A DNA stretch of 64,000 nt from Imbricaverruca yamaguchii (GCA_034440575.1 JAOTOL010001604.1:2047001-2111000); one strand, 5' to 3'; positions 23,223 to 36,438 are shown, counted from the stretch's first letter. A program made the numbers and translations. Notes: a model not told the origin generated them from the letters alone.

Positions 23223-25149
23223 GTCGCAAAAAATTGTGGCATTGTTTTGCTTTCTATATAATTATGGTAAACATTAAAATACGCAGTTCACATGACCTTG
23301 GGAAGCCTCGTTCTCACACAGAACTTGGATTACAAATAAATTTTAACAAGACTTCCTTGTTGAACTGACAGGCATTCATAGCAACAAAGTGACGGTTATA
23401 AAATAATCATTGTAACACGTAGGTAATGATTATTACTTCCATCCGCAATCTAATATCAAATAAAACAGCAAAATTAACACCACCAAGCTTTCATTTCTTC
23501 AGTATTGAATGACCAGCAAAATGCTGCAAAATGTATTTACTAATCATGCCACACCACATCCTGCCAAAATTGTGATATTCTTCACCCTTCAAGTCATAGC
23601 AATGTACTATAGCAGCAATATACACGAACACCTTGCGTTCGTCTTCAGCCTGTCTCCTTGATGCAAAGATTGATTTCGTTGTGACTGGTAGCTGGCTGTC
23701 TTCACCGATGCATCAGGCAGCCATTAGTTATTGACATGTTCGGCAACGAACTGCAAAAAGCGCCAGATATTGATATTAATGCCAACTGACGCTCCGTCTC
23801 ACAACAGCAACACATGATCATCGTGAATCAGGGATGGCTGAAAACAAGGTAGCATAACAACAGCTACAAGAATGCGATACTCGGTAAGATGTACCGCTAT
23901 CATACATGGTGAGTCACATGAACAGTTATGCTTTACGGTTGCTTCCTCGCTTTGGCTCCTGCCGATGGCTCATTGTCGACTGATCATTGTTGACCGATGG
24001 CTTATCATAGGTCAATAATTGGCGGGCATGCATGTACTCTGTACATGCTGCATTGAATGGATTAGAAAAATTATGGAGAAGACAATCGCAGATGCATGTC
24101 TGTTTTCAGGCAGCCAAGCCTTGAATGAAGCCGCCCTGCAGCAGAACTGAATGGTGATATCCGTAATTAATACGAACTAATGATCGTGGCCGGGGTTGGA
24201 TTAATTCTTCGATATTATTTGAGCATGTAATGTGACGCTTGAAGAGTAAAGAATGTTGAGTTTTAAATTGTGAATCTGATAGTGGAACTATGGCAATATT
24301 ATATCTGGTGTGCAGTGTGTTACATGTTAGTCATATATTTCATGGTGTTCAAAGGTTGTCACTGGCAATGCATTCGATAATGTTTCATTACTTGAGTTTT
24401 AAGCTTGGAAGCTTTCAGTTTATATCAATCCATTCAATTTCAGGGAATGTAGTATGAAGACCAAAGCAGCGCGACCATTGGTTGCAGGGCAAGCAACCTG
24501 ACCATGGAACATTGATTGTACAACATTTAGTGTGACACTCGAAGAATGAAGAATATTGAGTTTTAAATTGTGAATTTGCTTATGCATACAATGTTTATGC
24601 AACCGTAAAAGGGGTGGGTTAAAAAAAAAGGTTGGTGGTTGCCCCCCCCCCCTTCCCCCCCCCATAAAAAGGAAATATAAAAAAAAAAAAAAAGGCAAAA
24701 AGCAATAGCATGGGTAGGTAAGTCATTCTAACACAATGTACTACATTGCTAGTCTGACGCCATGTCTTGGTCATTTTATCCTGGCTCCAGCCATGTTTTA
24801 CTGTTCGACATCTAGTAAAGCCATGTAACGTTATTTGGCTATTGCTATTCCAGCTTGTTTTTCAACAAGTTGGAACATTCCTATCAGCTTGTTCATTAAA
24901 TAAGACAATATTCCATGCTGGAATGTTGGAATGGACGTCAAAAGCGGCATGATGCTTATCATCATTGGGTTTTTGGATGGTTTATGCTGATTTGCTATGC
25001 ATAATGAACCGACAGATTGGTTGAAAGACCGGTCAAAAAACCTGCCGGTCCTGATCGGGCATTCTGCCCGGCCTTCCTGCCCGAGCCTCCGGTCCTTGTA
25101 TTGGTTATCTCTAGCTAACACTCGATAGGGCGGCAAGCGGGGCGGCCGA
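23223..25149. other. Unassigned stretch with a direct-repeat pair
   Basis: No gene recognised. A roughly 55-bp segment ending TTGAGTTTTAAATTGTGAAT occurs at about 24226-24275 and again at about 24526-24575, with several mismatches. Homopolymer-rich sequence (A, C10, C8, A14) lies at 24610-24700. Confidence 0.5.
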
Positions 25150-25520
25150 CTATTGCCGGAACACCAGGCAGCGAGTTGGAGACTGCCCGTGGTGTTGGGT
25201 ACACCAGACGGCGGGAGACCCCAGGCAGCGGGAGACACCAGGCAGCGGGAGACACCAGACGGCGGGAGACACCAGGCAGCGGGAGACTGCCCGCGGTGTT
25301 GGGTACACCAGACGGCGGGAGACCCCAGGCAGCGGAGACCCCAGGCAGTGGGAGACACCAGGCAGTGGGAGACACTGCCCGTGGTGTTGGATACTCCAGC
25401 GCAGCGGGTTACACCAGACAGCGGGAGACTGCCCGCGGTGTTGGGTACACCAGACAGCAGGAGACACCAGACAGCGGGAGACACTGCCAGTGGCGCCGGA
25501 TCCTCCAGACAGCGGGAGGG
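25150..25520. repeat. Minisatellite, 17-bp and about 38-bp mixed units
   Basis: Units of GACACCAGGCAGCGGGA (17 bp) alternate with longer units containing CTGCCCGCGGTGTTGGGTAC. The 17-bp periodicity plus inserts gives long Gly/Arg/Pro frames on both strands. Confidence 0.92.
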
Positions 25521-25811
25521 GTGCCGATGTGCACCAGCCAGCACCGTCGCAGGTATCTCTCGCGGACAACAGCTCGCGCCGTCGTACTCGACACGGCGTA
25601 AACACATCGATTACCGCCGTCGGCAGGCGCCGCAACAGTTTTGATCAGGTAGCCGGCCCGCCGGCGCCCCTGCTCGTTACTACTACCAACACTGCTGACG
25701 CCAACTTACACGCACGGCACGCACACGAGCCAACTTACGGCGCGCTCTGCGTGCGCGCGCGGCTGCTCGTGTCTGCCACAATGTAGATGAGAGAGAGACG
25801 GAGAGGGAGGT
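25521..25811. other. Unassigned GC-rich stretch
   Basis: No recognised gene. It lies between a minisatellite and the GA/TA tract. Confidence 0.4.
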
Positions 25812-27130
<1,319 letters not shown>

Positions 27131-29160
27131 CAGATGAGTCACACCCAGAGCACGTTTGACAACTGATCAGCGTGGGCTGCATCTGCACTGCAAGTTGAGG
27201 TAAATATTTACCTTGTGGTGCCTCCACAGTCACAGGAGCTGACTTGCGATTACACCAGTGACGTAGCCAAGATGGACGCTGCTGGGCCGCCCCCTCATCA
27301 CCACCCCGCCATGGTCGGATGGGACACGCTTATCTGACGGCGAGCCTTTTCAAGACGATGCCTGGCTCTTCAGACAGCATGGAACATCAAAGATTGGACA
27401 GGGCCGTGATTTCTCGGCGTTTGGACTTCCAGATGGCCTTTCGGCATTCTGGAGCACCAGGGAGTTGAACAAAATCCGTCTACCGCCTATATAGGCATAT
27501 ATATAGCTATCTGAAACGGCGAGGTGGAGCTACAGCTTAATTAGCACCAACAGCACCATTAACCCGATTAGTACCCATCCCCCGCTCTCGTTGTGTCACT
27601 GGGAGAAGGTGATGCCACCTGGTGGGTTAAAACCACCTGAACTCCCCAGCATCATTGAATATCTGAGGTACGGCAAACGTGACCGCAGTCCTGGATAGTG
27701 TTTACAAATTGGAGAAGAAGAAAAAAGCAGCTCATGGCTTACATGGTGTCGACACTGAAATAACCCGCACGGATAAAACGTAGCGCGCTGTTACTAGACT
27801 ACGGCAACAGATTCATTACTAGACCGCAATATTAGACGCATTCTGCAACGCAATAGATCTCCGAATGCAACAGATGTGTGAATCATGCCTCAGATCCACT
27901 TCTGAGCAAATAACTATGAATTGGAATTGAAACTTGGCAGCACTTTGAAATACTGCGCCTCTCAGCATCTATGACCTGACTTTGATCTCATGTATCTCCA
28001 GTAATTGTTGGATATATCCAGAGGAAACTACTACCAAGAGACATGCTCATCGATATAAATATACACCTTCCCATAGCACTGTGACCCGTCGTTTTCCGCT
28101 CTTTTCGGGAATTCTCCGGGGGTTCGATCGACCTCCTTCTCTCCCCATCCGAACACGTGTCAAGTCAGCGTACATCGTTGATTTTTCGCCACCGGGCTAT
28201 GTACTGGTCCTGCTCCTTTAATAACGAATTTCAGCTGCTTTTATCACCACGTATGACTTCACGGACAAAGAGTCTTCAAAGAGAAGATTTTGTAGCGGCC
28301 AGTAGTCAGTCCCCAGCGTACATCGTCTATGGCCCGGTCAACCGGACATTGACACCACCCAGAGGCATCCGATCATCTGAGGGTCAGTCGATCGGACATC
28401 GGCACCACCTAGAGTCATACAAGCCATTCATTCATGCCATTCAGGGGCATTCTCGTGCACTCTATCGTCCGGCGTCCTGATGACGCGTGATACCTACAGG
28501 TAGGTTTCACGGTATCATAGGTATCAATGACAGGTCTGGCATTGATGACGTGAACTCACTCTGAACGGTGACGTGGACTTGTGGGGGTATGTACATTAAT
28601 TTGGCAATATTTCAAACGGAGCGATATTGAATCAACAAAACGATCAGGATACAGTCAAGCGTGCAAAAACCCTATTCCATTGTTCGCATCGAATAATTGT
28701 GATGGCTCCCTCTGAAATCGTCCTGCATTGCCAAACCATCGTTGCTGCAGCTTTTCCTTTTAAATCGTCTCACATGGTGCCAAACCATACGCTGGATATT
28801 CTCCTTTAGCCTGGGAGGAAGGGTGCCGTCTCCCGAAGTGAAGAAATGGTCGTGGCGCAAGCCGCCGCTCAATGCCGTTCCGTTAGGCACTGTCAGCTGT
28901 TTTTCCCTTTCCGACGCCGCGCCGAATGCGAAGATTAAGTTTGCGATGGTATCGTGGCGATGCATCTGCGCCACCTGCCCAGTGGCGCCTCCACCAACCG
29001 ACTACACCTCTCTCAGCAACCTTCTCACCAGACTACACCTTCTCCACCAACCGACTACACCTCTCTCAGCGTCCACGCCCAAGCCGGTTTGAACATAATA
29101 TATTGCGACACGAAAAGCGCACAAAAAGTGACGATCCGAACGCCAGACGGACATTACGTA
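27131..29160. other. Unassigned stretch
   Basis: No gene recognised. A short direct repeat with CGGACAT and CACCACC blocks lies at about 28338-28420. An inverted repeat ACCTACAGGTAGGT lies near 28493. Confidence 0.4.
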
Positions 29161-29246
29161 TCGCCGTGCCCGGGGTCGTCATACCACCTGGCCCCAGCAC
29201 TTACCGAAGCCATGTCACAACCCGGCCCCAGATGCCACCGGGGTCA
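29161..29246. repeat. Left remnant of a 34-bp minisatellite
   Basis: Two to three diverged units share GGTCGTCATACCACCTGGCC and CCAGATGCCACCGGGGTCA with the array at 31176-31440. The array is interrupted here by the LINE insertion. Confidence 0.85.
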
Positions 29247-31175
29247 TACAGACATAAAGACATACAATATTAGTGCAACTATGAGCCACAAGGGCCCTTC
29301 TTGGTTGCACTCTGTACACTGAACCAGTTGCCCACCAAATCTGTCAATCAGCCCTCCCTGTAATACTGAAAAGCAAGCCCTCCTTATAATGATTGTCTAT
29401 GAGGATTTTAAAGACGTTCAATGTGCTGCTACTTACAATGGTTTCTACCCTGTTGGTGAAGAAAGACCGTCTTAACCTTGGTCTGCTGTGGTTAACTTTA
29501 ATTTTGAATTTATGACCTCTAATTGCATCATTTCTGTTAAATTTAAACATTTCCCCAAGATATCCCCTCTCCAGACCATGGATAAATTTAAAGACCTCGA
29601 TGAGATCTCCTCTCAGCCTTCTATATCTAAGTGAAAACATATTCAATTTCTTCAATCTTTCCTCATATGCCAGGTTGCTTATACCATTAACCATTTTTGT
29701 TGTCCTCTTTTGTACTCTCTCTAAAAGCCAACAATCATTTTCATAGCTAGGAGACCAAGCTTGGATGCAGTATTCCAAATGTGGCCTGACATATGCACAG
29801 TAAAGCTTCCTGATGACTTCCTCACTTCTGTATGATACGTTCCTATTTATTGCCCCGAACATTCTCAGTGCCTTCTTCCTGGCTTCCTTGGTCTGTTCTG
29901 ATGCCCCCAATTTTATGTTTAGAATAACACCTAAATCCTTCTCCTGTTGAGTCACTGAAAGCACTTGGCCACCCATCAAGTATGGAGCCTTCATATGCTG
30001 CTTACCTACATGCATGATTTTGCACTTATCAAAATTAAATTTCATTTGCCATTCTTCGGACCACTTCACAAGTTCGTCCAAGTCTTTTTGCAGCGAGATA
30101 TGCTCATTTTGACCTGCTATGCCCTAAAGACCTTCAAATCATCCGCAAATTTCAAAACTTTACTGCTTAGGCCACTTTCAATGTTATTTACAAATATAAT
30201 GAACAGTAGTGGTCCCAGTACTGACCCATGGGGTCTCCACTAAGAACATTTTGCCATGATGACTTTGTACCATTTAGCATCACTCTTTGCTGTCTATCTG
30301 AAAGCCACAACTCTATCCATTTTAAGATGCTACATGCAATACCACGGGCCTGAAGCTGTATCATTAACCGTTTATGGGGTAAATTGTCAAAGGCCTTACT
30401 AAAGTCAAGATATGCTACATCAACCTGATTTCCCTGACCAAATTGTTCTGTGGCGAAGTTCAAAAAGTCCAAGAGATTTGTGAGACACGACCGTCTTTTC
30501 CTAAACCCATGTTGAGTATCTTGAGTCAATCTGTTTCCTTCCAGATAACTAACTATTATATCCTTGATAATTGATTCGAGTACCTTGCAGACTAGGGATG
30601 TGAGACTTACTGGCCTATAGTTTTCAGCTTTCCCTTTTTCTCCTTTCTTGAAAATAGGAACTACGTTTTCCCTTTTCCAATCTGTTGGAATTTAATTTTG
30701 TGAAACTGATCTACAAAATATTATACTAAGTGGAAATGCCAGTTCCTTTTCAGCTTCCCGCAATACCCTAGCATAAATTTAATCAGGTCCTGCTGCTTTG
30801 TTTGGCTTTATTTTCCTGATATGATTGAAAACAACATCACTATCAATGAAATCAACATTATTTATCCGATCACATGTCACTGAACTATGGTGTACGGTCG
30901 GTAGATTGGTCAGATCTTCCAATATAAACACTGATTTAAACTGCTTGCTCAGCTCCTCAGCCATCTCACTATCCTCACCCAATATTGTCCCATTTACTTC
31001 CAGTGGACCAATTGTGCTAGAAACTTTACTCAGCTTGTAGAAACTAAAAAACGTTTTGTTGTCCCCATTACAGTTCCTAGCTAAATCCAGTTCTTTTGCT
31101 CGCTTTGCCGCTCTGGTTTTTTGCTTCACAGTGTCCCTAGCTTTTCGATACGCCTCTAGATTTACGATATTTGAA
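29247..31175 (-). mobile_element. 5'-truncated CR1/L2/Jockey-type LINE inserted in a minisatellite
   Basis: A minus-strand non-LTR retrotransposon copy of about 1.93 kb. It starts abruptly inside the linker before the reverse transcriptase and ends about 100 bp after the polymerase stop codon. Units of one 34-bp minisatellite lie on both sides. GGGTCA occurs at both junctions (29241-29246 and 31176-31181), consistent with a 6-bp target-site duplication or array homology. The endonuclease and the first open frame of full-length elements are absent. The clade call rests on the RT sequence and is tentative. Confidence 0.9.
29344..31175 (-). pseudogene. Reverse transcriptase, broken (two frameshifts, two stops)
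   Basis: Pseudogene of a LINE reverse transcriptase. From the N-terminal side I see NIVNLEAYRKARD, then the pre-RT segment ending KPNKAAGPD, then WKRENVVPIFKKG and ENYRPVSLTS. RT motif A, YLDFSKAFD, follows (about 30386-30412; the first Asp is catalytic), then SVLGPLLF, and the catalytic FADD box at 30138-30149. The thumb and C-terminal region runs in one open frame from about 30117 to 29344 (DELVKWSEEWQMKFNFDKC near its start, PHLEYCIQAWSPSYENDCWL later). In-frame TAA codons follow AAGPD (about 30780) and precede IPTDWK (about 30690). Single-base frameshifts lie near 30240 (before SVLGPLLF) and near 30120 (after FADDLKVFRA). Damage is slight, so the insertion is probably fairly young. Confidence 0.92.
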
Positions 31176-31440
31176 GGGTCACCATGCCACCCGGCCCCAG
31201 CAGCCCCCGGGGTCACCATACTACCCGGCCCCAGCTCCCGCCTCGGTCGTCATACCACCTGGCCCCAGCTGCCACCGGGGTCACCATGCCGCCAGGTCCC
31301 AGCACCCGCCGGGGTCACCATACCACCGGACCCTAACACCCAGTGGGGTCACCGAACCACCCGGCCCCAGCACCCGTCGGGTTCACCATACCACCCGGCC
31401 CCAGCGCCCACCGGGTTCACCGCACCGCCCGGCACCCACG
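31176..31440. repeat. 34-bp minisatellite, right part
   Basis: About eight units carry GGTCACCATACCACCCGGCC and CCAGCACCCGCCGG. The same unit lies on the far side of the LINE. Confidence 0.93.
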
Positions 31441-31839
31441 TGGGTCACGTGGGTGCCGTCCGTTCCGACATCGCCGCAGACAGGTATGTTCCCTTCACCG
31501 TCGCCGTGTCGCCGCCTCCTCCCCGGGATGGGGGGCCAGGAAGTCACAGCCGCCGCCACAGCCGGATGGCCACCGCGGAATTCGGCCACCGAGTGCGCGC
31601 GCCGCGGCCCCGGGGGTCGTCCCAGTCAGCGGTCAGCGGGGCAGCCTGAACACTGAACACCCACGCAGGCGGGCGGTCATCAGTGCGGCGGCCACCGACG
31701 TCGCTCACGGGTGGTATAGCCGTCACCCAGGTGGGTTCACAGCGCGCCGACCGGCCGCCGGCCCTCCGTGCTCGGTAATTACCTGCCGGCCGGCCGGGCG
31801 GCGGCGGCGGCGGCGCGTCTGACGGTACAGTCGGTCGTA
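31441..31839. other. Unassigned GC-rich stretch
   Basis: CpG-rich, open in several frames on both strands, with no domain recognised. Confidence 0.4.
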
Positions 31840-32125
31840 CACTGTCCACTGTCCACTGTCCACTGTCTTACTGTCCACTGTCCACTGTCTTGCTGTTCAC
31901 TGTCCACTGTCCGCCTTCCACCGTCTACTGTCTACCATCCACCGTCCAACATCCACTGCACACCGTCCACCGTCCACTGTCCACCGTCCACTGCACACCG
32001 TCCACCGTCCACCGTCCACCGTCCACTGTCCACCGTCCACTGTCCACTGTCCGCCTTCCACCGTCTACTGTCTACCGTCCACTGCACACCGTCCACCGTC
32101 CACAGTCCACTGTCCACTGCGGTAG
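31840..32125. repeat. 7-bp tandem repeat (TCCACYG)n
   Basis: About 40 copies of TCCACTG/TCCACCG with blocks such as CCGCCTTCCACCGTCTACTG repeated within. The latter indicates a higher-order duplication of roughly 130 bp. Confidence 0.95.
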
Positions 32126-32261
32126 GTCAGGCCGGCGCCGGAATGTCGCCGCCGAGGAAGACAGCTGATGGATGACCAGCGCGCTGATCGGCGCCAATTA
32201 GAGTAGTCACGTGACGGGCTGAGTCCTGCCGAGTCAAGCGTGGGCATGGGCCGCCGACCGC
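32126..32261. other. Short unassigned spacer
   Basis: Non-repetitive spacer between the 7-bp and 55-bp arrays. It contains one CACGTG. Confidence 0.4.
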
Positions 32262-33885
32262 CGCCTGGCACGTCCGTCTGTCGCCACAAATGGCGCGGCT
32301 GGTGCGGGCCACACGACGCTCCGCACGTCCGTCTGTCGCCACAAATGGCGCGGCTGGTGCGCGCCACACGACGCTCCGCACGTCCGTCTGTCGCCACAAA
32401 TGGCGCGGCTGATAGCCACACGACGCTCCGCACGTCCGTCTGTCGCCACAAATGGCGCGGCTGATAGCCACACAACGTTCCGCACGTCCGTCTGTCGCCG
32501 CAAATGCCGCGGCTGGTGCGGGCCACACGACGCTCCGCACGTCCGTCTGTCGCCACAAATGGCGCGGCTGGTGCGGGCCACACGACGCTCCGCACGTCCG
32601 TCTGTCGCCACAAATGGCGCGGCTGATAGCCACACAACGTTCCGCACGTCCGTCTGTCGCCGCAAATGATGCGGCTGGTGCGCGCCACACGACGTTCCGC
32701 ACGTCCGTCTGTCGCCACAAATGGCGCGGCTGGTGCGGCCCACGACGCTCCGCCGTCCGTCTGTGCCACAAATGGCGCGGCTGAAGCAACGCTCCGCACG
32801 TCCGTCTGTCGCCACAAATGGCGCGGCTGGTGGGCCACACGACGCTCCGCACGTCCGTCTGTCGCCACAAATGGCGCGGCTGGTGCGCGCCACACGACGC
32901 TCCGCACGTCCGTCTGTCGCCACAAATGGCGCGGCTGGTGCGGGCCACACGACGTTCCGCACGTCCGTCTGTCGCCACAAATGGCGCGGCTGGTGCGGCC
33001 ACACGACGCTCCGCACGTCCGTCTGTCGCCGCAAATGGCGCGGCTGGTGCGGGCCACACGACGTTCCGCACGTCCGTCTGTCGCCACAGATGCTGCGGCT
33101 GGTGCGGGCCACACGACGTTCCGCACGTCCGTCTGTCGCCACAAATGGCGCGGCTGGTGCGCGCCACACGACGCTCCGCACGTCCGTCTGTCGCCACAAA
33201 TGGCGCGGCTGATAGCCACACAACGTTCCGCACGTCCGTCTGTCGCCACAAATGGCGCGGCTGGTGCGGGCCACACGACGTTCCGCACGTCCGTCTGTCG
33301 CCACAAATGGCGCGGCTGGTGGGGCCACACGACGCTCCGCACGTCCGTCTGTCGCCACAAATGGCGCGGCTGGTGCGCGCCACACGACGCTCCGCACGTC
33401 CGTCTGTCGCCACAAATGGCGCGGCTGGTGCGGGCCACACGACGCTCCGCACGTCCGTCTGTCGCCACAAATGGCGCGACTGATAGCCACACAACGTTCC
33501 GCACGTCCGTCTGTCGCCACAAATGGCGCGGCTGGTGCGCGCCACACGACGCTCCGCACGTCCGTCTGTCGCCGCAAATGGCGCGGCTGGTGCGGGCCAC
33601 ACGACGCTCCGCACGTCCGTCTGTCGCCACAAATGGCGCGGCTGGTGCGGGCCACACGACGTTCCGCACGTCCGTCTGTCGCCACAAATGGCGCGGCTGG
33701 TGCGGGCCACACGACGTTCCGCACGTCCGTCTGTCGCCACAAATGGCGCGGCTGGTGCGGGCCACACAACGTTCCGCACGTCCGTCTGTCGCCGCAAATG
33801 GCGCGGCTGGTGCGCGCCACACGACGCTCCGCACGTCCGTCTGTCGCCACAAATGGCGCGGCTGGTGCGGGCCACACACATGCGC
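32262..33885. repeat. Minisatellite, 55/52-bp unit, about 30 copies
   Basis: The unit is CTCCGCACGTCCGTCTGTCG then CCACAAATGGCGCGGCTGGT then GCGGGCCACACGACG. Seven or so units carry GATAGCCACA instead of the longer GGTGCGGGCCACA and are 52 bp long. Each unit holds AAATGGCG, similar to the YY1/Pleiohomeotic core. The long plus and minus open frames through this region are consequences of stop-poor units. Confidence 0.97.
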
Positions 33886-34002
33886 AGTCGAGCCATGTTG
33901 AAGCCGACGAGAGAGAGACAGTGACGGATGCTGATGTGAAGATGTGAAGATGTACCGCTGACGTCCGTGTCAGTTATTCAGTGCGGCAGTGGCATGTGGT
34001 CG
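33886..34002. other. Short unassigned spacer
   Basis: Spacer between the 55-bp array and the hAT-like element. Confidence 0.4.
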
Positions 34003-34488
34003 CAGTGTTAAAATAATAGTTCTTCGTTTGGTGCGAGATGTCGAAACGAGTATAGTAGGATGTCCAAATATGTTATGGGGGCATGTCAGTTAAAATACCG
34101 TTTCATTTCTTGAAGCTCAATTTTCAGCCGAAGGTGTAATCACAAGTGCATGTTTTTTTTATTATATTTGTTGAACACCTCATATAGGAATGACTATACA
34201 ATCGTCAACGATTGCAATGCCATGGTATCAGCAGATGGTTTCGTTTAGAAGCCCACATCGTAGATAATCTCTGTACCTGGAATTGTGCTTCGAGATGCTT
34301 GTATAGTACAATCCATAATGGTGAACATAAGCATGCTACTTATACACGAAATACTTCTATAAGTGGGTCATGGAGACCTCATAAACACACATCAATAAGC
34401 ACGATGTCGACACTTCCTTGGAAAGGATGTCTATGCAGTGCTCATAAAGTTGTATATTCCACCCTATTTCACGAATTATTTATCACTG
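34003..34488. mobile_element. hAT-like non-autonomous element (MITE), copy 1
   Basis: About 486 bp. It begins CAGTGTTAAAATAATAG and ends TTATTTATCACTG, giving imperfect inverted termini CAGTGWTAAA. It aligns along its length with the copy at 47206-47683, for example GAGATGTCGAAACGAGT, CCTGGAATTGTGCT and TTTCACGAATTATTTATCAC. The flanking 8 bp do not match here (TGTGGTCG against CGATTATA), so the duplication has decayed or the copy was rearranged. It has no coding capacity. Confidence 0.8.
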
Positions 34489-34655
34489 CGATTATAATTA
34501 TTTATCCGAATAAAATGTATAATTATGTATATAATTATATATTTAATACATAATTATATATTGATATATTATTAATTATTAATTACTTATAAATATGAAT
34601 TATTAATTGTTAATTTATATTCATATTTATAGAATTATATATATTTTTCTTAGTG
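34489..34655. repeat. AT-rich repeat
   Basis: Almost pure A/T with recurring TAATTATATAT and TTATTAATTAT motifs. Confidence 0.8.
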
Positions 34656-35334
34656 AATTATCTATCCCATGTCACTGGGATGTGGACGGCAGGTTGGTGT
34701 TGGAAATCACAGATTGCGAATCAACGTAGAACAATCATCCATTGTGACTGAGCCATCAACTTGTAAAATCAATCTAACTGAGGAAAACGTGCTCCGGAAC
34801 TTCCTGTTGACTCATGCAGTTGCGCTAACTTAAAACGAAACACTCCCACTTCAGCAACTCGTTACACGCCGTCTTCACTGTGTCAGGTCCCAATATTCTT
34901 TTCCTCGGACCGTTCTTTCTGAATTATCCACACGAGCAGTTCAGATTTGGATACATATTCGTGTAAGGCTTATTTTGAGCGACAGTAATTGCAGCTGTTG
35001 ATGGCAATGCTGCAATGCTTTTAGAGTACTCGTTGTGCGCCTCAGGTCGAATGAACGAATCTTCCTTTGCCAGCGGACGGTGTGAGAGGGGGAGGGGGGG
35101 TGGTCTGACACTCGAGCGGTTCTGTCACGACCACCGTAAGTAAACATTCTAGGAAACTAAAACATCATGAATCTGAGGAACACCTAGAAACATATGGAAG
35201 AGCCATAATTAAAGTTCGGAGGTCTGTTACGGAAGCTACGAGACCGGGTGAATATTAATTGGTTCGAGGATGTTAGGCTGGCAATGCCAAGAGGATATTT
35301 AGCTGGAGCAGAGTTGAATCTATAATGCATCGTT
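34656..35334. other. Unassigned stretch
   Basis: No gene recognised. The right part may include more of the decayed LINE that follows. Confidence 0.4.
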
Positions 35335-36042
35335 GGAGCACTGGAGGTAGATGGTGAAATATCGGTTGATGATTATGATATAGTAGATTTTCTACGTAAG
35401 TAATTCTTATCGGAATTTACTAAAGAGAACTCAAGAGCATTGGAGACCACTAAAGGCTATGCTATGGCAAGGGGATAGGTTTGATGATCCTACACCAACT
35501 GCAGAAGGTGTAGAAAAAAAGTTACAGAAAATAAAACCTTATAAGGTTACTGGACCTAGCCATCATATATATGCTTTAGGATCTTAGTAGAGTGTGCTCA
35601 AGTTTTAGTCGTTCCCAAGGTGTCTCCGGCAGTCTTTCGAGTATCCTGAATTACTTGAAGATTGGCAAAATGCAAGTGTAGTACAAATTTTCAAAAGGAG
35701 ACGCATAACAAAATGTAAGTTGCTACAGGATAGTAAGCTCACTAGTTTACAAGGTACTGGAAACACTGGTGAATGAAAATGTTCATAATTGTGTTGATAG
35801 GCACAACCTTTTTAAGGCATACTCAACATGTTTTTTTATCTGGGAGATCTTGCTTAACGAACCTATTGGAGTTCGTGGAATAGGTAACTAGAAAAGTATA
35901 TAATCAAGGCAGAATAGATGCCGTGACTTAGACTTTAGTAAAGCTTGTGATATAGTTCCACACAAACGTCTAATGCATCAACTAGACCAGCAGGGAATTG
36001 ATGAAAAAGTTTTAGGTTGTATTGAAACATGGTTAACACGCG
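35335..36042 (+). pseudogene. Decayed LINE reverse transcriptase fragment
   Basis: Plus-strand remnant of a second non-LTR retrotransposon related to the one at 29247-31175. Pieces recognisable in order across several frames are: GALEVDGEISVDDYDIVDFL (35335 on, matching GPLEVNGTILGEDSEMAEEL of the other copy), LEDWQNASVVQIFKR, SLVYKVLETLVNENVHN, and LDFSKACD (motif A, with Cys for the usual Phe) followed by VPHKRLMHQLDQQGIDEKVL and WLTR. Stops and frameshifts are frequent, so the copy is old. It ends before the FADD box, so the catalytic core is incomplete. Confidence 0.8.
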
Positions 36043-36342
36043 CATTGGAGAGGACGAAATCCGAGCTTCTTCGTCAGATTTTCGTAAATATATCCCGATT
36101 TTGCCAGTCGATATACGTCATCTTTTTGTGCACCTGCCTAAAATGTTCGGCACGCCATTTAAAGCAAGACAAACGAAAATCGGCTGAACATTTTTCGAGT
36201 TAGATGTCGTCAAATTCAAAATATTTCGCAGCGCCAGACATTTTTTGTCATTGCGACCCTAAACGTTTCCATATTTCATTCATGTACTTCAGCCCTTTCT
36301 TCGTGAAGCCGATTTCGCCTGGCCGCCTACCTGGCCAGACGA
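36043..36342. other. Unassigned stretch
   Basis: Nothing recognised. Confidence 0.4.
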
Positions 36343-36438
36343 CAGCGGCCCAGTTTCGGTAACTGTAACCGGTAACTGACCTTCTAAACTCAGCGGCCCA
36401 GTTTCGGTAACTGGAACCGGTAACTGAAATTATAAACT
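36343..36438. repeat. 48-bp tandem duplication
   Basis: Two adjacent 48-bp copies start CAGCGGCCCAGTTTCGGTAA. Inside each, GGTAACTG is repeated around AACC. Confidence 0.9.

Noticed and set aside
24226..24575. LTR retrotransposon (direct repeats as LTRs)
   Set aside because: Repeats are only about 55 bp and diverged, and the interval contains no primer-binding site, polypurine tract or coding sequence.
32065..33896. Open frames of up to 604 codons on both strands
   Set aside because: They translate the 55-bp minisatellite. The unit is not a multiple of 3 and the frames survive only because the unit lacks stops.
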